In this document: positions 33,435 to 42,887 of the stretch, in pieces
How positions within the stretch are numbered: position 1 is the stretch's first letter
Layout of the letters: every line of letters starts with the position of its first letter
NCBI GenBank assembly: GCA_016929775.1
Contig: JAFGIE010000243.1
Coordinates: forward strand, 1 to 64,000
DNA: 64,000 bases
DNA from: Anaerolineae bacterium
Lineage (GTDB): Bacteria > Chloroflexota > Anaerolineae > JAFGEY01
Reading direction: 5' to 3'
Program-made: the position numbers and the translations under genes
Notes under the pieces: generated by a model
The model's input: the letters and a program-made list of their open reading frames with translations, nothing else
Told to the model about the DNA's origin: nothing
The model's database searches: none

Positions 33435-35396
33435 ATGCCCATGGACAAACGAACCGATCGCCTTTCCATCCTCGTCGCCCTCATCACGCTGCTCGCAGCG
33501 GCTTTCCGGGTGTACGGGCTTCGCTGGGAGGATGACTTGTTGGGCTATCCGCACCCCGACGAGCGGCACCTGGCGAACACCATGCTCCGCATCGCACTCC
33601 CAACCCCGATCGACTGGGATCTGCTGCTCAATGACGCGGACCACAGCCCGCTCAACCCGCGCAAGCTGATCCCCAATGGCGGCGGCGAGCACTATGACTT
33701 GGCATACGGCACCTTCCCGGTCTACGTCTACCGCGCGACGGCGGTCATCCTCTCCAGGCTGAGCGGCGATCCCGGTCTGGACAGCTATCAGGCATTCGGC
33801 CTGATCGGGCGCGCGATCACGGTTCTCTTTTCGTTGCTCACCGTCCTGTTGGTATATGCCATGGGCCGGCGCATCTCTGGGCCATCCATAGCCCTGCTGG
33901 GCGCCGCGCTGCTCGCAGTGTGTGTCCTCCACATCCAGCTCTCGCACTTTATGACGGTCGATCTGCTCATGTCGGCGATGCTCACCGGGGGCCTCTTTTT
34001 CGCCGTCCGTTTCGCCCAAGACGGTCGCACCCGGGACGCGATCGGGATGGGCGTCGCCCTCGGCCTTGCCATGGCGTGCAAGTTCAACGGCATCACGCTT
34101 GGGGCGGGGATTGGCGCCGCCTACATCGTCGCCTGGTTGGGGCGCAAGCGCTCGCTCAAGGACCTGCTGGCATTCTGCGTGCCGCTGACACTGCTCTTCT
34201 GGTTCCTGGCCTTTGCCGCGTTCGAGTACTATGCCGTGCGCGACCCATATACGTACGCGCGCGCGATCGGCGTCCAGGCCAAGATGGTCTCCGGCGAGAC
34301 CGACTGGCCCTACACACGCCAGTACATCAACACCGCGCCCTACTGGTTCCAGACAAAGAACCTGGTGCTGTGGGGCTTGGGCCTGCCACTCGGGATCGCG
34401 GCGCTCGCCGGTCTCCTCGGCGCGGGCGCGGAGCTGCTGTTCGCCCTCCTTCGGCCTGACCCCACCCGCGACGAGACACAGGCAGGCCCACACGCGCCGC
34501 GGTCGCCCCTTGCCGCGCTGGGCGACCGGCTCGCGCACTGGACGGCGCGCCAGGAGGTCGCCGGCTTGCTCGTCCTGCTTGGCTGGGCGGCGCCGTTCTA
34601 CCTGTACACCGCGGGGCTGCACGTCAAGTTCCTGCGCTACATGCTGCCCCTCACCCCCGTCCTGTGCCTGCTCGCCGCGCGTCTGCTGCTCCAGTTGGGG
34701 GCACGCCTCGCCGCACGCGCCCGGCGCCAGGCGCGGCGTGTGGGGCTTGCTTGGGCCCTGCCCGCGCTGGTCATCCTACCCAGCCTGCTTTGGGCGCTGG
34801 CGTACATGCGCGTCTATGCGCAGGAGCACCCCTGGCAAGCCGCATCGCGCTGGTTCTACGAGAACGCACCCCAGGGCGCAGCCTATACCTGGGAGGCGTG
34901 GGGCGATCGCCTGCCGGTCGACCTCCCGGCGGAGGACCTCTATCGCATCCCCTACGGATTCATGAACCAGGACGTGTGGATGCACATCTACCACGACATG
35001 CCGCCTCAGGACAAGCTGGCGCACATCAGCGACGGACTCTGCCAGGCCGACTATGTGATCCTGTCGACGCCGCGCATCTACCTGTCCGTCGCCCGCCTGC
35101 CCTGGCGCTACCCGGTCGAGATCCGCTACTACGAGCTCCTCTTCACCGAGCAGCTGGGATACGAACTGGTCGCGCGATTCACCGCCTACCCGGGACTGGG
35201 CGCGCTCGACATCGTCGACCTGTCGGCGGACCAGAGCTTTTTCGACTATGAGCACCCCCTGGTCCTGATCTACCGCAAGACGCGCGACCTCACCCCGGAG
35301 GAGTGGGCAGAGCGCTTTGCGGCACAGCTACAGACCGAACCGCGTGCCAGCCGCGAGGGGAACGATCCGCCTGTCGAACTCCCGATCCCCCGCTAG
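33435..35396 (+). CDS. Membrane glycosyltransferase, GT39/ArnT-like
   Basis: 653 residues with about ten membrane segments. The first loop carries the acidic pair in YPHPDERHLANTML, where GT39/ArnT-type enzymes bind metal and lipid-phosphate sugar. A later loop has EYYAVRDPYTYARA, then a periplasmic C-terminal domain from about 470. Such enzymes transfer a sugar from polyprenyl phosphate to an acceptor outside the membrane. Start at 33435 (or ATG 33441) is preceded by no strong ribosome site, consistent with coupling to the DUF350 gene. Substrate unknown. Confidence 0.8.
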   Translation: MPMDKRTDRLSILVALITLLAAAFRVYGLRWEDDLLGYPHPDERHLANTMLRIALPTPIDWDLLLNDADHSPLNPRKLIPNGGGEHYDLAYGTFPVYVYRATAVILSRLSGDPGLDSYQAFGLIGRAITVLFSLLTVLLVYAMGRRISGPSIALLGAALLAVCVLHIQLSHFMTVDLLMSAMLTGGLFFAVRFAQDGRTRDAIGMGVALGLAMACKFNGITLGAGIGAAYIVAWLGRKRSLKDLLAFCVPLTLLFWFLAFAAFEYYAVRDPYTYARAIGVQAKMVSGETDWPYTRQYINTAPYWFQTKNLVLWGLGLPLGIAALAGLLGAGAELLFALLRPDPTRDETQAGPHAPRSPLAALGDRLAHWTARQEVAGLLVLLGWAAPFYLYTAGLHVKFLRYMLPLTPVLCLLAARLLLQLGARLAARARRQARRVGLAWALPALVILPSLLWALAYMRVYAQEHPWQAASRWFYENAPQGAAYTWEAWGDRLPVDLPAEDLYRIPYGFMNQDVWMHIYHDMPPQDKLAHISDGLCQADYVILSTPRIYLSVARLPWRYPVEIRYYELLFTEQLGYELVARFTAYPGLGALDIVDLSADQSFFDYEHPLVLIYRKTRDLTPEEWAERFAAQLQTEPRASREGNDPPVELPIPR

Positions 35397-35444
35397 TTGG
35401 ACCTGCTCGCCCTGGACGAGACTGAAAGGCAGGATGCCCTCTAC

Positions 35445-36659
35445 ATGCTCGATCTCCTCAAGCTCGGCTTGATCCTGGGACTGACGATCGTCCTCCTCAT
35501 ACGTCGCTGGGATCTGGGCCTGATCCTGTTGATCGATACCCTGCTCCTGGCTCTGCTCTATCTCTACCCGCCCCTGGACACGCTGCGCTCGGTGCTTCAC
35601 GGTGTGATCGCCCCCGACACCCTAAACCTGGTCGGCGCGGTGTTTCTCATGCTGACCCTCGCCGAGGTCATGCGCCGTACCGCGTCGATGGAGCGGATGG
35701 TGGGTGCGCTCCAGGTCGTCGTCCCCGACAGCCGCATCGTCCTCGCCACGATCCCGGCGCTGATCGGCCTGATGCCCATGCTCGGCGGCGCGATGTTCTC
35801 CGCGCCCATGATCAACGGCATTGGCGCTCGCCTCAAGATCTCGGCGGAGCGCAGGACATTTGTCAACTACTGGTTCCGCCACGCCATGGAGTACGTCTGG
35901 CCTCTCTATACCTCCGTCCTGCTCACCGCTGCCCTGCTCGAGGTCACGCCAGCTGCGTACATCCGGGTCTCGTACCCGCTGACGCTCGTCGCCCTTGCCG
36001 GCGGCGTGGTGTGGGGCCTGATCGGGATCCCGCGCGAGGCGCGCCGCGCAGACGGACCGAGCCACCGTGCAGCCTGGCGTGACCTGTTCTTGAGCGTGTG
36101 GCCCCTCCTGCTGGTGATCCTGCTCGTCGTCGTCCTTCGCGTCAACATGCTCTTGAGCCTGTTCGGCGTGATCGCGGTGACGCTCGCCATCTACCGCATC
36201 GGGCCCGGGCAGTGGCTTGACCTGCTGAAGCGCAGCTTTCCCCCGCGCACCTTCTCCGCCATCCTGGGTGTGATGATCTTTAAGCAGGTGATCGAGGACA
36301 CGGGCGCAGTCCAGCGCATCCCCGCCGCCTTGAGCGATCTGGGACTCCCGCCCCTCCTGGTCGCGTTTCTCGTCCCGCACCTGATCGGTCTGCTGACCGG
36401 CACGCCGCCAGCGGCGATGGCGCTCAGCATCCCGATCGTCCTACCGTTGGTGGACACGCCCGCCTACGACTATCTCGCCGCCGGGGTATGGATGTTCGTC
36501 GGGGCGTTCAGCGGCGTCATGCTCTCGCCCCTCCATCTCTGCCTCGCCCTGACGCGCGAGTACTTTGGGGCGCATTGGGGCATCCTCTACCGCTCGATCG
36601 CGCCTGCCACGGCGACGATCGTCATCGCGGCGCTCGGGCTCGTGCTGTGGCGGTCGTGA
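35445..36659 (+). CDS. DUF401 family membrane protein
   Basis: 404 residues with about ten membrane segments. The signature region GLMPMLGGAMFSAPMINGIG and the later LLTGTPPAAMALSIPIVLP resemble DUF401 and gluconate/anion-permease folds, with helix-breaking Gly/Pro stretches in the middle of two halves. The ATG at 35445 is chosen; a TTG directly after the previous stop (35397) would add 16 polar residues. Same strand as the glycosyltransferase gene, 48 bp on, likely one transcript. Probably a transporter; substrate unknown. Confidence 0.8.
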   Translation: MLDLLKLGLILGLTIVLLIRRWDLGLILLIDTLLLALLYLYPPLDTLRSVLHGVIAPDTLNLVGAVFLMLTLAEVMRRTASMERMVGALQVVVPDSRIVLATIPALIGLMPMLGGAMFSAPMINGIGARLKISAERRTFVNYWFRHAMEYVWPLYTSVLLTAALLEVTPAAYIRVSYPLTLVALAGGVVWGLIGIPREARRADGPSHRAAWRDLFLSVWPLLLVILLVVVLRVNMLLSLFGVIAVTLAIYRIGPGQWLDLLKRSFPPRTFSAILGVMIFKQVIEDTGAVQRIPAALSDLGLPPLLVAFLVPHLIGLLTGTPPAAMALSIPIVLPLVDTPAYDYLAAGVWMFVGAFSGVMLSPLHLCLALTREYFGAHWGILYRSIAPATATIVIAALGLVLWRS

Positions 36660-36669
36660 AGCGCATATC

Positions 36670-36698
36670 TTGACAGAAACGCCCATTTTGGGTATCAT
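36670..36698 (+). promoter_or_regulatory. Promoter for korDABC
   Basis: Consensus TTGACA (36670-36675), 17-nt spacer, TATCAT (36693-36698), 40 nt before the ATG at 36739. Confidence 0.85.
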
Positions 36699-36738
36699 CG
36701 TGCATAGGATCAGCGTCGATGTTCGAGGAGGAACATAG

Positions 36739-37035
36739 ATGACTTTGGAGCGCGACCCAGCCCGCACCGTGGCTGGGCAGGAACCTCGTCCCAAGAAGCG
36801 TCGTCTCCCCAGGGGCGAGGTTCACATTTTCGACAACTGGTGCAAGGGATGTGGGCTGTGCATCGAGTTCTGCCCGAGCGGCGTGCTGGTGCTCGGCTTG
36901 GACAACCGCCCCAAGGCGATCTATCCGGAAAAGTGTACCGCCTGCCGGTGGTGCGAGCTGCACTGCCCTGATTTCGCGATCTTTGTCACCGACATTGAGC
37001 CTCCAGACACTCCTGACAGCGAGGATGCGACGTGA
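36739..37035 (+). CDS. korD: 2-oxoacid:ferredoxin oxidoreductase delta subunit (ferredoxin)
   Basis: 98 residues with two [4Fe-4S] motifs, CKGCGLCIEFCP and CTACRWCELHCP. It passes electrons from the catalytic subunits to ferredoxin. An N-terminal basic tail of about 28 residues precedes the first cluster. GGAGGAAC lies before the ATG. Its stop overlaps the korA GTG start by GTGA. Confidence 0.93.
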   Translation: MTLERDPARTVAGQEPRPKKRRLPRGEVHIFDNWCKGCGLCIEFCPSGVLVLGLDNRPKAIYPEKCTACRWCELHCPDFAIFVTDIEPPDTPDSEDAT

Positions 37036-38171
37036 CCACGCGCTTGATGCAGGGCAACGAAGCGTGCGCCGAAGGCGCCATTGTCGCGGGCTGCCGCTTC
37101 TTCGCCGGCTACCCGATCACGCCCGCCACCGAGATCGCCGAGATCATGGCGCGCCGCCTGCCGCTGGTCGGGGGGCGGTTCATCCAGATGGAAGACGAGA
37201 TCGCCAGCATCTCGGCGGTGATCGGCGGATCGGTGGGCGGCGCCAAGTCCATGACCGCGACCAGCGGGCCTGGGTTCTCCCTCATGCAGGAGAACATCGG
37301 CTACGCTGCGATGGCAGAGATCCCGTGTGTCATCGTCGACGTACAGCGCACTGGGCCCAGCACGGGCCTGCCCACCCAGCCCTCACAGGGCGACGTCATG
37401 CAAGCACGCTGGGGCACGCACGGCGACCACCCGATCATTGTCCTCTGCCCCTCGACTGTCAGCGAGACCTACACGTTGACCATTCGCGCGTTCAACCTTG
37501 CTGAACGGTACCGCACCCCCGTGATCCTGCTCATGGACGCGATGATCGGCCACATGCGCGAGGGGGTCGAACTGACGTCCACCCCCGAGATCTGGAACCG
37601 CGCGTCGACCGAGGTCCCCCCCGAGTGGTACAAGGCCTACGTCAACGCGCCCCACGATGTCCCTCCCCTCGCTCCCTTTGGCGAGGGGTATCGCTATCAC
37701 ATCACGGGTCTCTTTCACGATGAGCTGGGCTACCCCACGGAACGCCTGGACGAGATCAACCCGTGGCTGTCGCGCGTGTTCGGCAAGATCGAGCGCGGCT
37801 TGAGCGACATCCTGGACTACCAGGAGGACGGGCACTTGCAGCGTGCTGAGGTGATCGTGATCGCCTATGGCGCCACGGCGCGATCGGCGGCGCACGCCGT
37901 CAGGCTGGCGCGCGAGAAGGGGATCCGGGTCAGCCTGCTCAAGCTGCGCACCCTGTGGCCCTTCCCGGAAGAGCACGTCGAGAGCGCCGCGGAGCGCCTG
38001 CACCGCGTGATCGTGCCCGAGATGAACCTCGGTCAACTCGCCCTGGAGGTGGAGCGCGTGGTCGGCAAGCACAAAGTCGTGCGCATCAACCGCGCCGATG
38101 GACAGATGATCGACCCTGACGAAATCCTCGCCGCGATCGAGCAGCGTGGGACAAGAAGGGGGTTCCGATGA
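37032..38171 (+). CDS. korA: 2-oxoacid:ferredoxin oxidoreductase alpha subunit
   Basis: 379 residues. FAGYPITPATEIAEIMA is the conserved N-terminal motif; FIQMEDEIASISAVIGGSVG and TATSGPGFSLMQENIG follow; a C-terminal domain with VIAYGATARSA completes it. With the beta, gamma and delta subunits it oxidises a 2-oxoacid to acyl-CoA, reducing ferredoxin. The KorA-type sequence favours 2-oxoglutarate but other 2-oxoacids are possible. GTG start overlapping korD. Confidence 0.93.
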   Translation: MTTRLMQGNEACAEGAIVAGCRFFAGYPITPATEIAEIMARRLPLVGGRFIQMEDEIASISAVIGGSVGGAKSMTATSGPGFSLMQENIGYAAMAEIPCVIVDVQRTGPSTGLPTQPSQGDVMQARWGTHGDHPIIVLCPSTVSETYTLTIRAFNLAERYRTPVILLMDAMIGHMREGVELTSTPEIWNRASTEVPPEWYKAYVNAPHDVPPLAPFGEGYRYHITGLFHDELGYPTERLDEINPWLSRVFGKIERGLSDILDYQEDGHLQRAEVIVIAYGATARSAAHAVRLAREKGIRVSLLKLRTLWPFPEEHVESAAERLHRVIVPEMNLGQLALEVERVVGKHKVVRINRADGQMIDPDEILAAIEQRGTRRGFR

Positions 38172-39085
38172 ACAACGGACGACCCGTACGTCCCCCAGAG
38201 TCGCGCGTCCACGAGCGCTACCTGCGACACAGCAAAAAGTTCCCGAACGTGTGGTGCGCAGGGTGCGGCAATGGCATCGTGCTCAGCGCCATCATCCGCG
38301 CCGTAGACGACCTCGGCTTGGACAAGAACGAGGTCGCCATGATCTCCGGCATCGGCTGCAGTGGTCGCATGCCCGTCTATGCCGACTTTAACACCATGCA
38401 CACCACACACGGTCGCGCCCTGGCGTTCGCCACCGGACTCAAGATGGTCCGCCCGTGGATGCGCATCCTGGTCGTTATGGGAGATGGCGACGCACTGGCG
38501 ATCGGCGGCAATCACTTTATCCACGCCGCGCGTCGCAACATCGGCCTCACGGCGGTCGTGATCAACAACCAGACCTACGGCATGACGGGCGGGCAGTACT
38601 CGCCGACCACACCCCGCCACGCGCTGGCGACGACCGCCCCGTACGGTCACATGGAGCAGCCCTTTCCGATCACCGAGCTGGCGAAAGCCGCGGGGGCAGC
38701 CTATGTCGCGCGCAGCACCGTCTACCACGCCCGCGAACTCCAACGCTACATCCGCCACGCGCTCTCCAAGGACGGCTTCTCGATCGTGGAGGCAGTCAGC
38801 TACTGCCACACCACCTTCGGCAAGCTGAACCGCATGGGACGCGCCACCGACATGATGCGTTACATCAAGGAGAACTCGATCACGCTCGCACAGTCCGCCA
38901 CGATGGACCCGACAGAGCTCGAGAGCAAGATCGTCCGGGGCGTTTGGGTAGACCGCGACATCCCCGAGTACACGCAGCTCTACGATCAGGCGAGCGCAGC
39001 TGCACAGGCCGAAGCCGCCGCGCGCGTGGCGGCGGGACAGACCATCCTGCCATTCGAGGACCAGAGCGAGGGAGGAATGGAATGA
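38168..39085 (+). CDS. korB: 2-oxoacid:ferredoxin oxidoreductase beta subunit (TPP-binding)
   Basis: 305 residues. FPNVWCAGCGNGIVL carries the conserved Cys and TPP-contact residues; ISGIGCSGRMPVY and VVMGDGDALAIGGNHFIHAARRN are the typical TPP/Mg region. Provides the active site with korA. ATGA overlap at both ends (with korA upstream, korC downstream) means the four genes are made as one operon. Confidence 0.95.
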   Translation: MNNGRPVRPPESRVHERYLRHSKKFPNVWCAGCGNGIVLSAIIRAVDDLGLDKNEVAMISGIGCSGRMPVYADFNTMHTTHGRALAFATGLKMVRPWMRILVVMGDGDALAIGGNHFIHAARRNIGLTAVVINNQTYGMTGGQYSPTTPRHALATTAPYGHMEQPFPITELAKAAGAAYVARSTVYHARELQRYIRHALSKDGFSIVEAVSYCHTTFGKLNRMGRATDMMRYIKENSITLAQSATMDPTELESKIVRGVWVDRDIPEYTQLYDQASAAAQAEAAARVAAGQTILPFEDQSEGGME

Positions 39086-39627
39086 CCGAGCGCCTCGAGG
39101 TGCGCCTCGCCGGTATGGGGGGCCAAGGCATGATCCTGGCCGGCGTGATCCTCGCTGACGCCGCGATCCGCGATCACAAGCACGCGGTGCAGACGCAGAG
39201 CTATGGCCCCGAGGCGCGCGGCGGCGCCAGTCGCTCCGAGGTGATCGTGTCCGACGCCGAGATCGACTATCCGCAGGTGATCGAGGCGGACGTACTCCTC
39301 TGCATGAGCCAGCAGGCTTGCGATCAGTACTACCGGCACATGAAGCGCTCTGGGGTGCTGATCGTCGACACCGCGCACGTGCAGCGCATTCCCACCATCC
39401 GGGCAATCAAGGCTGCCTTCACCGACTGGGCGACCGAAGTGACGGGACGCGAGATCACGGCGAGCGTCGTCGCCCTCGGGTTCCTGGTGGGGTTGACCAG
39501 CCTGGTCTCGACCGAGGCGCTAGAGGCTGCCGTCCTCGATCGCGTTCCCGCAGGGACGGGCGAGACAAACCTGCGCGCCCTGCAGCGCGGACTGGCTGAG
39601 GCGGCTCAGCTCATGCAGGCAGCCTGA
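39082..39627 (+). CDS. korC: 2-oxoacid:ferredoxin oxidoreductase gamma subunit
   Basis: 181 residues with the signature RLAGMGGQGMILAGVILADAA at the N-terminus and QSYGPEARGGASRSEVIVS, which bind CoA in this family. The start at 39082 overlaps the korB stop (ATGA) behind GGAGGAATGG. Last gene of the operon; a nested hairpin follows at 39660. Confidence 0.94.
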   Translation: MTERLEVRLAGMGGQGMILAGVILADAAIRDHKHAVQTQSYGPEARGGASRSEVIVSDAEIDYPQVIEADVLLCMSQQACDQYYRHMKRSGVLIVDTAHVQRIPTIRAIKAAFTDWATEVTGREITASVVALGFLVGLTSLVSTEALEAAVLDRVPAGTGETNLRALQRGLAEAAQLMQAA

Positions 39628-39659
39628 GCGCACGCACATCCCGATCGGCTCACGCATGA

Positions 39660-39714
39660 CACGGGCGGCTCCTCGCGTGCCAACCAAAAGGGCACGCAAG
39701 AAGAGCCGCCCGTG
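39660..39714. terminator. Nested hairpin between convergent korC and M42 genes
   Basis: An outer perfect 12-bp stem (CACGGGCGGCTC with GAGCCGCCCGTG) encloses an inner stem (GCGTGCC with GGCACGC). It lies 33 bp after korC and 31 bp after the M42 stop, so it can serve both directions. There is no T run. Confidence 0.7.
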
Positions 39715-39744
39715 AGACCCTCTCGCGCCTATGCGCGCCAGACG

Positions 39745-40737
39745 TCAGTCGATCGGGTTGGACAGCATCGCCACCAGCAGCCGCACGCCGTCCAGCACGT
39801 CGCTGTAGCTCACCGTCTCCGATGGAGAGTGCACGTACCGCGTCGTGATCGACATACATCCCGCTGGGATGCCCGCCTGCGTAGTCTGGATCGCACGCGC
39901 ATCGGTCGTTCCCCCGACGAGCACCTCCATCTGGTAGGGAATGTCGTGCGCTTCGGCGGTCCGGACCATCCACTCCTTGACCCACGGCGTTGCCAGCATG
40001 CCGCCGTCTTTGACCTTGATCGCCGGCCCGCCGCCGAGCCGCGTCGCCATCTTGACGGCGGGTTCGGGCGTATCGCCCGCGAGCGTCACATCGACCGCGA
40101 TCCCGACATCCGGCGCGATGCCGTAGGCGCTGGTCGTCGCGCCGCGCAGGCCGACCTCTTCCTGGGTGCTGAACACAAAGTAGACGTCGTGCGGCGACGA
40201 GGACAGATCGCGCATGGCCTGCACCAGGACCGCACATCCGATCCGGTCGTCCATCGCCTTTGACGTGAGGTGATCGCTGATCTCGACCATAGGCCGCAGG
40301 AAACACGCTACGTCGCCGACCTTGACCGGGCAGTCTTCGCGGCTGCTCGCGCCTACGTCGACGTAGAGCTTTTCCATGGGCGGGACCTCGTTCGGCTTGT
40401 CGGTCTTTTCGACGGCGATCACACCCACGGTGCCGTTCTCGAACAGCACGCGCCCCATCATCTCGTACAACGTCCGTACGCCGCCGATCGGGTTGATCCG
40501 CAAAAAGCCCTTCTCGTCCACCCAGGACACGATCACGCCGATCTCGTCCATGTGCGCCGAGAGCATGACCTTCACACCCGAGCCATCCCCCTTTTTCAGG
40601 GCGATCAAGTTGCCGAGCGCATCCGTCCACACCTTGTCCGCCAGGCCGGCGATCTCGCCCTCGATCAGCGCCCGCACGCGGTGCTCAGCGCCCGATGGGC
40701 CCCAAGCCTCTACCAGTTTCCTGATCGTGTCCTTCAT
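39745..40737 (-). CDS. M42 family metallopeptidase (glutamyl aminopeptidase type), copy 3
   Basis: 330 residues. Metal and catalytic motifs are VMLSAHMDEIG, MDDRIGCAVL, FSTQEEVGLRG, and TRYVHSPSE. M42 enzymes form self-compartmentalising dodecamers (TET) that trim peptides in the cytoplasm. Directly abuts the stop of copy 2 (TAG then ATG). The three copies differ enough (length 330 to 363) to suggest distinct specificity or mixed assemblies rather than a recent duplication. Confidence 0.93.
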   Translation of the reverse strand: MKDTIRKLVEAWGPSGAEHRVRALIEGEIAGLADKVWTDALGNLIALKKGDGSGVKVMLSAHMDEIGVIVSWVDEKGFLRINPIGGVRTLYEMMGRVLFENGTVGVIAVEKTDKPNEVPPMEKLYVDVGASSREDCPVKVGDVACFLRPMVEISDHLTSKAMDDRIGCAVLVQAMRDLSSSPHDVYFVFSTQEEVGLRGATTSAYGIAPDVGIAVDVTLAGDTPEPAVKMATRLGGGPAIKVKDGGMLATPWVKEWMVRTAEAHDIPYQMEVLVGGTTDARAIQTTQAGIPAGCMSITTRYVHSPSETVSYSDVLDGVRLLVAMLSNPID

Positions 40738-41784
40738 CTACTCCTGTCCTCCTTGCACGCGCCCGACGACATCGGGCGTCAGCCGCCGCAGCGCAGCGGT
40801 CATGAGCTTGACGGTATTCTCTAGATCATCCTTGCTCAGCACGCTCACCGGCGAGTGAATGTACCGGCTTGGCACGCTGACCGGCGCCGACGGCACGCCC
40901 GTCTTTGCCAGGTGAATCGCCCCTGCGTCCGTCCCTCCCTTGCCAGGCTGCTTGAACTGGTAGGGAATCCCCTCCGCCTCGGCGGTCTCGATCAGCAGTC
41001 GCAGCAAGCGCCGGTCGGCGATCACCGAGCGATCCATGGGGCTGAGCGCGGGACCCTTGCCCACCTCCGTCGTCGGGCTCAGGTCCTTCTCGCGCGGCCC
41101 ATCGTCACAGATCGTCCCTTCAAGGACGAACGCCGCGTCGGGCATCACGCGGTAGCCCGCTACGCGAGCCCCCCGCAGGCCGACCTCTTCCATCGTCGTG
41201 AACACCGGCCAAAACTCAAAGGGGTAGGGCCCGTTCTCGATCAGGGCGACGAGCACCGCGCACCCCGCCCGATCGTCAAAGGCCTTGCCCTTGACCATCC
41301 TGCCCAGGTCCTCGAACTGCACGTCAAAGGTCCCATAGTCGCCCTGCTTGACCAGGCGCTCGGCCTCGGCCTTGGACGTGACGCCGATGTCGATCGCCAG
41401 GTTGTCGCTCGACACCACCTTTGTCCGTTCCTCGCGGCTGGTCAGGTGCACGGGCTTGATAATGATCGCGCCGGGCAGCCTGGACGCCCCGATCCGCACC
41501 CTTTTTGCGGGCAGCACGCGATCGTCGATCCCGCCGACCTTGACAAAGTGCAGCAGGCCCTCCTCGTCGGCGTGCGTGATCATGAACCCCACCTCGTCCA
41601 TGTGCGCCGCCACCATCACCTTGAAGTCGGGGTTTGCCGTGCCCGCCTGCCGCGCGATGATGTTGCCCAGATGATCGACCTGGACCTCATCTACCTTGCC
41701 CGCGATCGCATCCAGCACGACCTGGCGCACGTCCTGTTCGCATCCCGATGGACCGAACGCATTCGATAGTGCACTGAGGATCAT
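40738..41784 (-). CDS. M42 family metallopeptidase, copy 2
   Basis: 348 residues, with VMVAAHMDEVGFMITH, FDDRAGCAVL, FTTMEEVGLRG, GGTDAGAIH and SRYIHSP in the expected order. A TGATG overlap with copy 1 couples their translation. The start at 41784 is set by MILSALSNAFGPSGCE, the usual N-terminal beginning of M42 enzymes. Acts on cytoplasmic peptides. Confidence 0.93.
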   Translation of the reverse strand: MILSALSNAFGPSGCEQDVRQVVLDAIAGKVDEVQVDHLGNIIARQAGTANPDFKVMVAAHMDEVGFMITHADEEGLLHFVKVGGIDDRVLPAKRVRIGASRLPGAIIIKPVHLTSREERTKVVSSDNLAIDIGVTSKAEAERLVKQGDYGTFDVQFEDLGRMVKGKAFDDRAGCAVLVALIENGPYPFEFWPVFTTMEEVGLRGARVAGYRVMPDAAFVLEGTICDDGPREKDLSPTTEVGKGPALSPMDRSVIADRRLLRLLIETAEAEGIPYQFKQPGKGGTDAGAIHLAKTGVPSAPVSVPSRYIHSPVSVLSKDDLENTVKLMTAALRRLTPDVVGRVQGGQE

Positions 41785-42875
41785 CAGGCCTCTCCCTCCT
41801 TCTCGGCGCGCGGTCCCCACACCAGGCTGTCCATCGTGCTCTCGTCCAGCCCGGCAATGAACTGGGCCATCAGGCGACCGGTGCGCACCACGTCCTTGAC
41901 CGCCAGCGTCTCGATCGGCGTGTGCATGTTGCGTAGCGGGATGCTGAGCAGCGCAGTCGGGATCCCGTCGCGCGTGATCTGCATCGCGTTGGCATCGGTG
42001 CCTGTGCCCCTCGGGGCAACCTCGACCTGCACCGGGATCTCGAACGCTTCGGCGACCTTCTTGAGTCCGGCAAAGAGCGCAGGGTGAATGTTGGGTCCAA
42101 TCGCCAGCGCCGGGCCTTTGTCTAGCTCGATCGCATCCTGGGGACTGACGCCCGGCTGCTTCCCGAATCCGACGTCGATCGCGATGCCCACGTCGGGCGC
42201 GATGCCGTACGTGCTGGTGATCGCGCCGCGCAGCCCGACTTCTTCCTGCACCGTCGCCACCGCATACACGTCCCACTGGTGCTGGACGGCGCGCAGCGCA
42301 TCCAGGCAGACCGCAATCGCGACCACCGCAGCCCGATCGTCGAACGCCTTGCCACACACGCGCCCGTTCTGCAGCTCGACGAACGACCTACGGATCGTGA
42401 TCAGGTCCCCCACGCGCACCGCAGTCTCCAGCTCGGACTGCGTCAGTCCAACGTCGATGAACAGCTCGTCCATCGGCACTGGCTTGCCGCGTTCCTCCTC
42501 GCTCAGGACGTGCGGCGGGCGGCTGCCGATCACGCCCGGCAGGTCCCGGCGCCCGTGCACCATGACCTCTTGTCCCATCAGGGTGCGCACGTCGAACCCG
42601 CCCACTTGCGTGAAGCGCAGCATCCCCTGATCGAGTATGGTCACCATCAGGCCGATCTCATCCATGTGCCCGGCAAGCATGACACGTCGTCGGGGCGTTG
42701 GCCCGACGCCTTTCTTGAGCGCGATCACGCTGCCCATCGCGTCGGTGCGCACCTCGTCGGCGAGCTCGGTGAACGCTGCTATGACCAGCGACCGCACGCG
42801 CTCCTCATAGCCGGACACGCCGCTCGTCTCGGACAGTGCCTTCAGTAATCCAACGACCTCCACAGCAACCTCCAT
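41784..42875 (-). CDS. M42 family metallopeptidase, copy 1
   Basis: 363 residues, the longest copy. VMLAGHMDEIGLMVT, FDDRAAVVAIAV, ATVQEEVGLRG, GTGTDANAMQ and LRNMHTPIE are the metal/catalytic sites. A GTG at 42863 with GGATGGAGG upstream is a good alternative start. It follows the TIG-domain gene by 12 bp, so all four are probably one transcript. Confidence 0.93.
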   Translation of the reverse strand: MEVAVEVVGLLKALSETSGVSGYEERVRSLVIAAFTELADEVRTDAMGSVIALKKGVGPTPRRRVMLAGHMDEIGLMVTILDQGMLRFTQVGGFDVRTLMGQEVMVHGRRDLPGVIGSRPPHVLSEEERGKPVPMDELFIDVGLTQSELETAVRVGDLITIRRSFVELQNGRVCGKAFDDRAAVVAIAVCLDALRAVQHQWDVYAVATVQEEVGLRGAITSTYGIAPDVGIAIDVGFGKQPGVSPQDAIELDKGPALAIGPNIHPALFAGLKKVAEAFEIPVQVEVAPRGTGTDANAMQITRDGIPTALLSIPLRNMHTPIETLAVKDVVRTGRLMAQFIAGLDESTMDSLVWGPRAEKEGEA

Positions 42876-42887
42876 CCTCGATCCGCG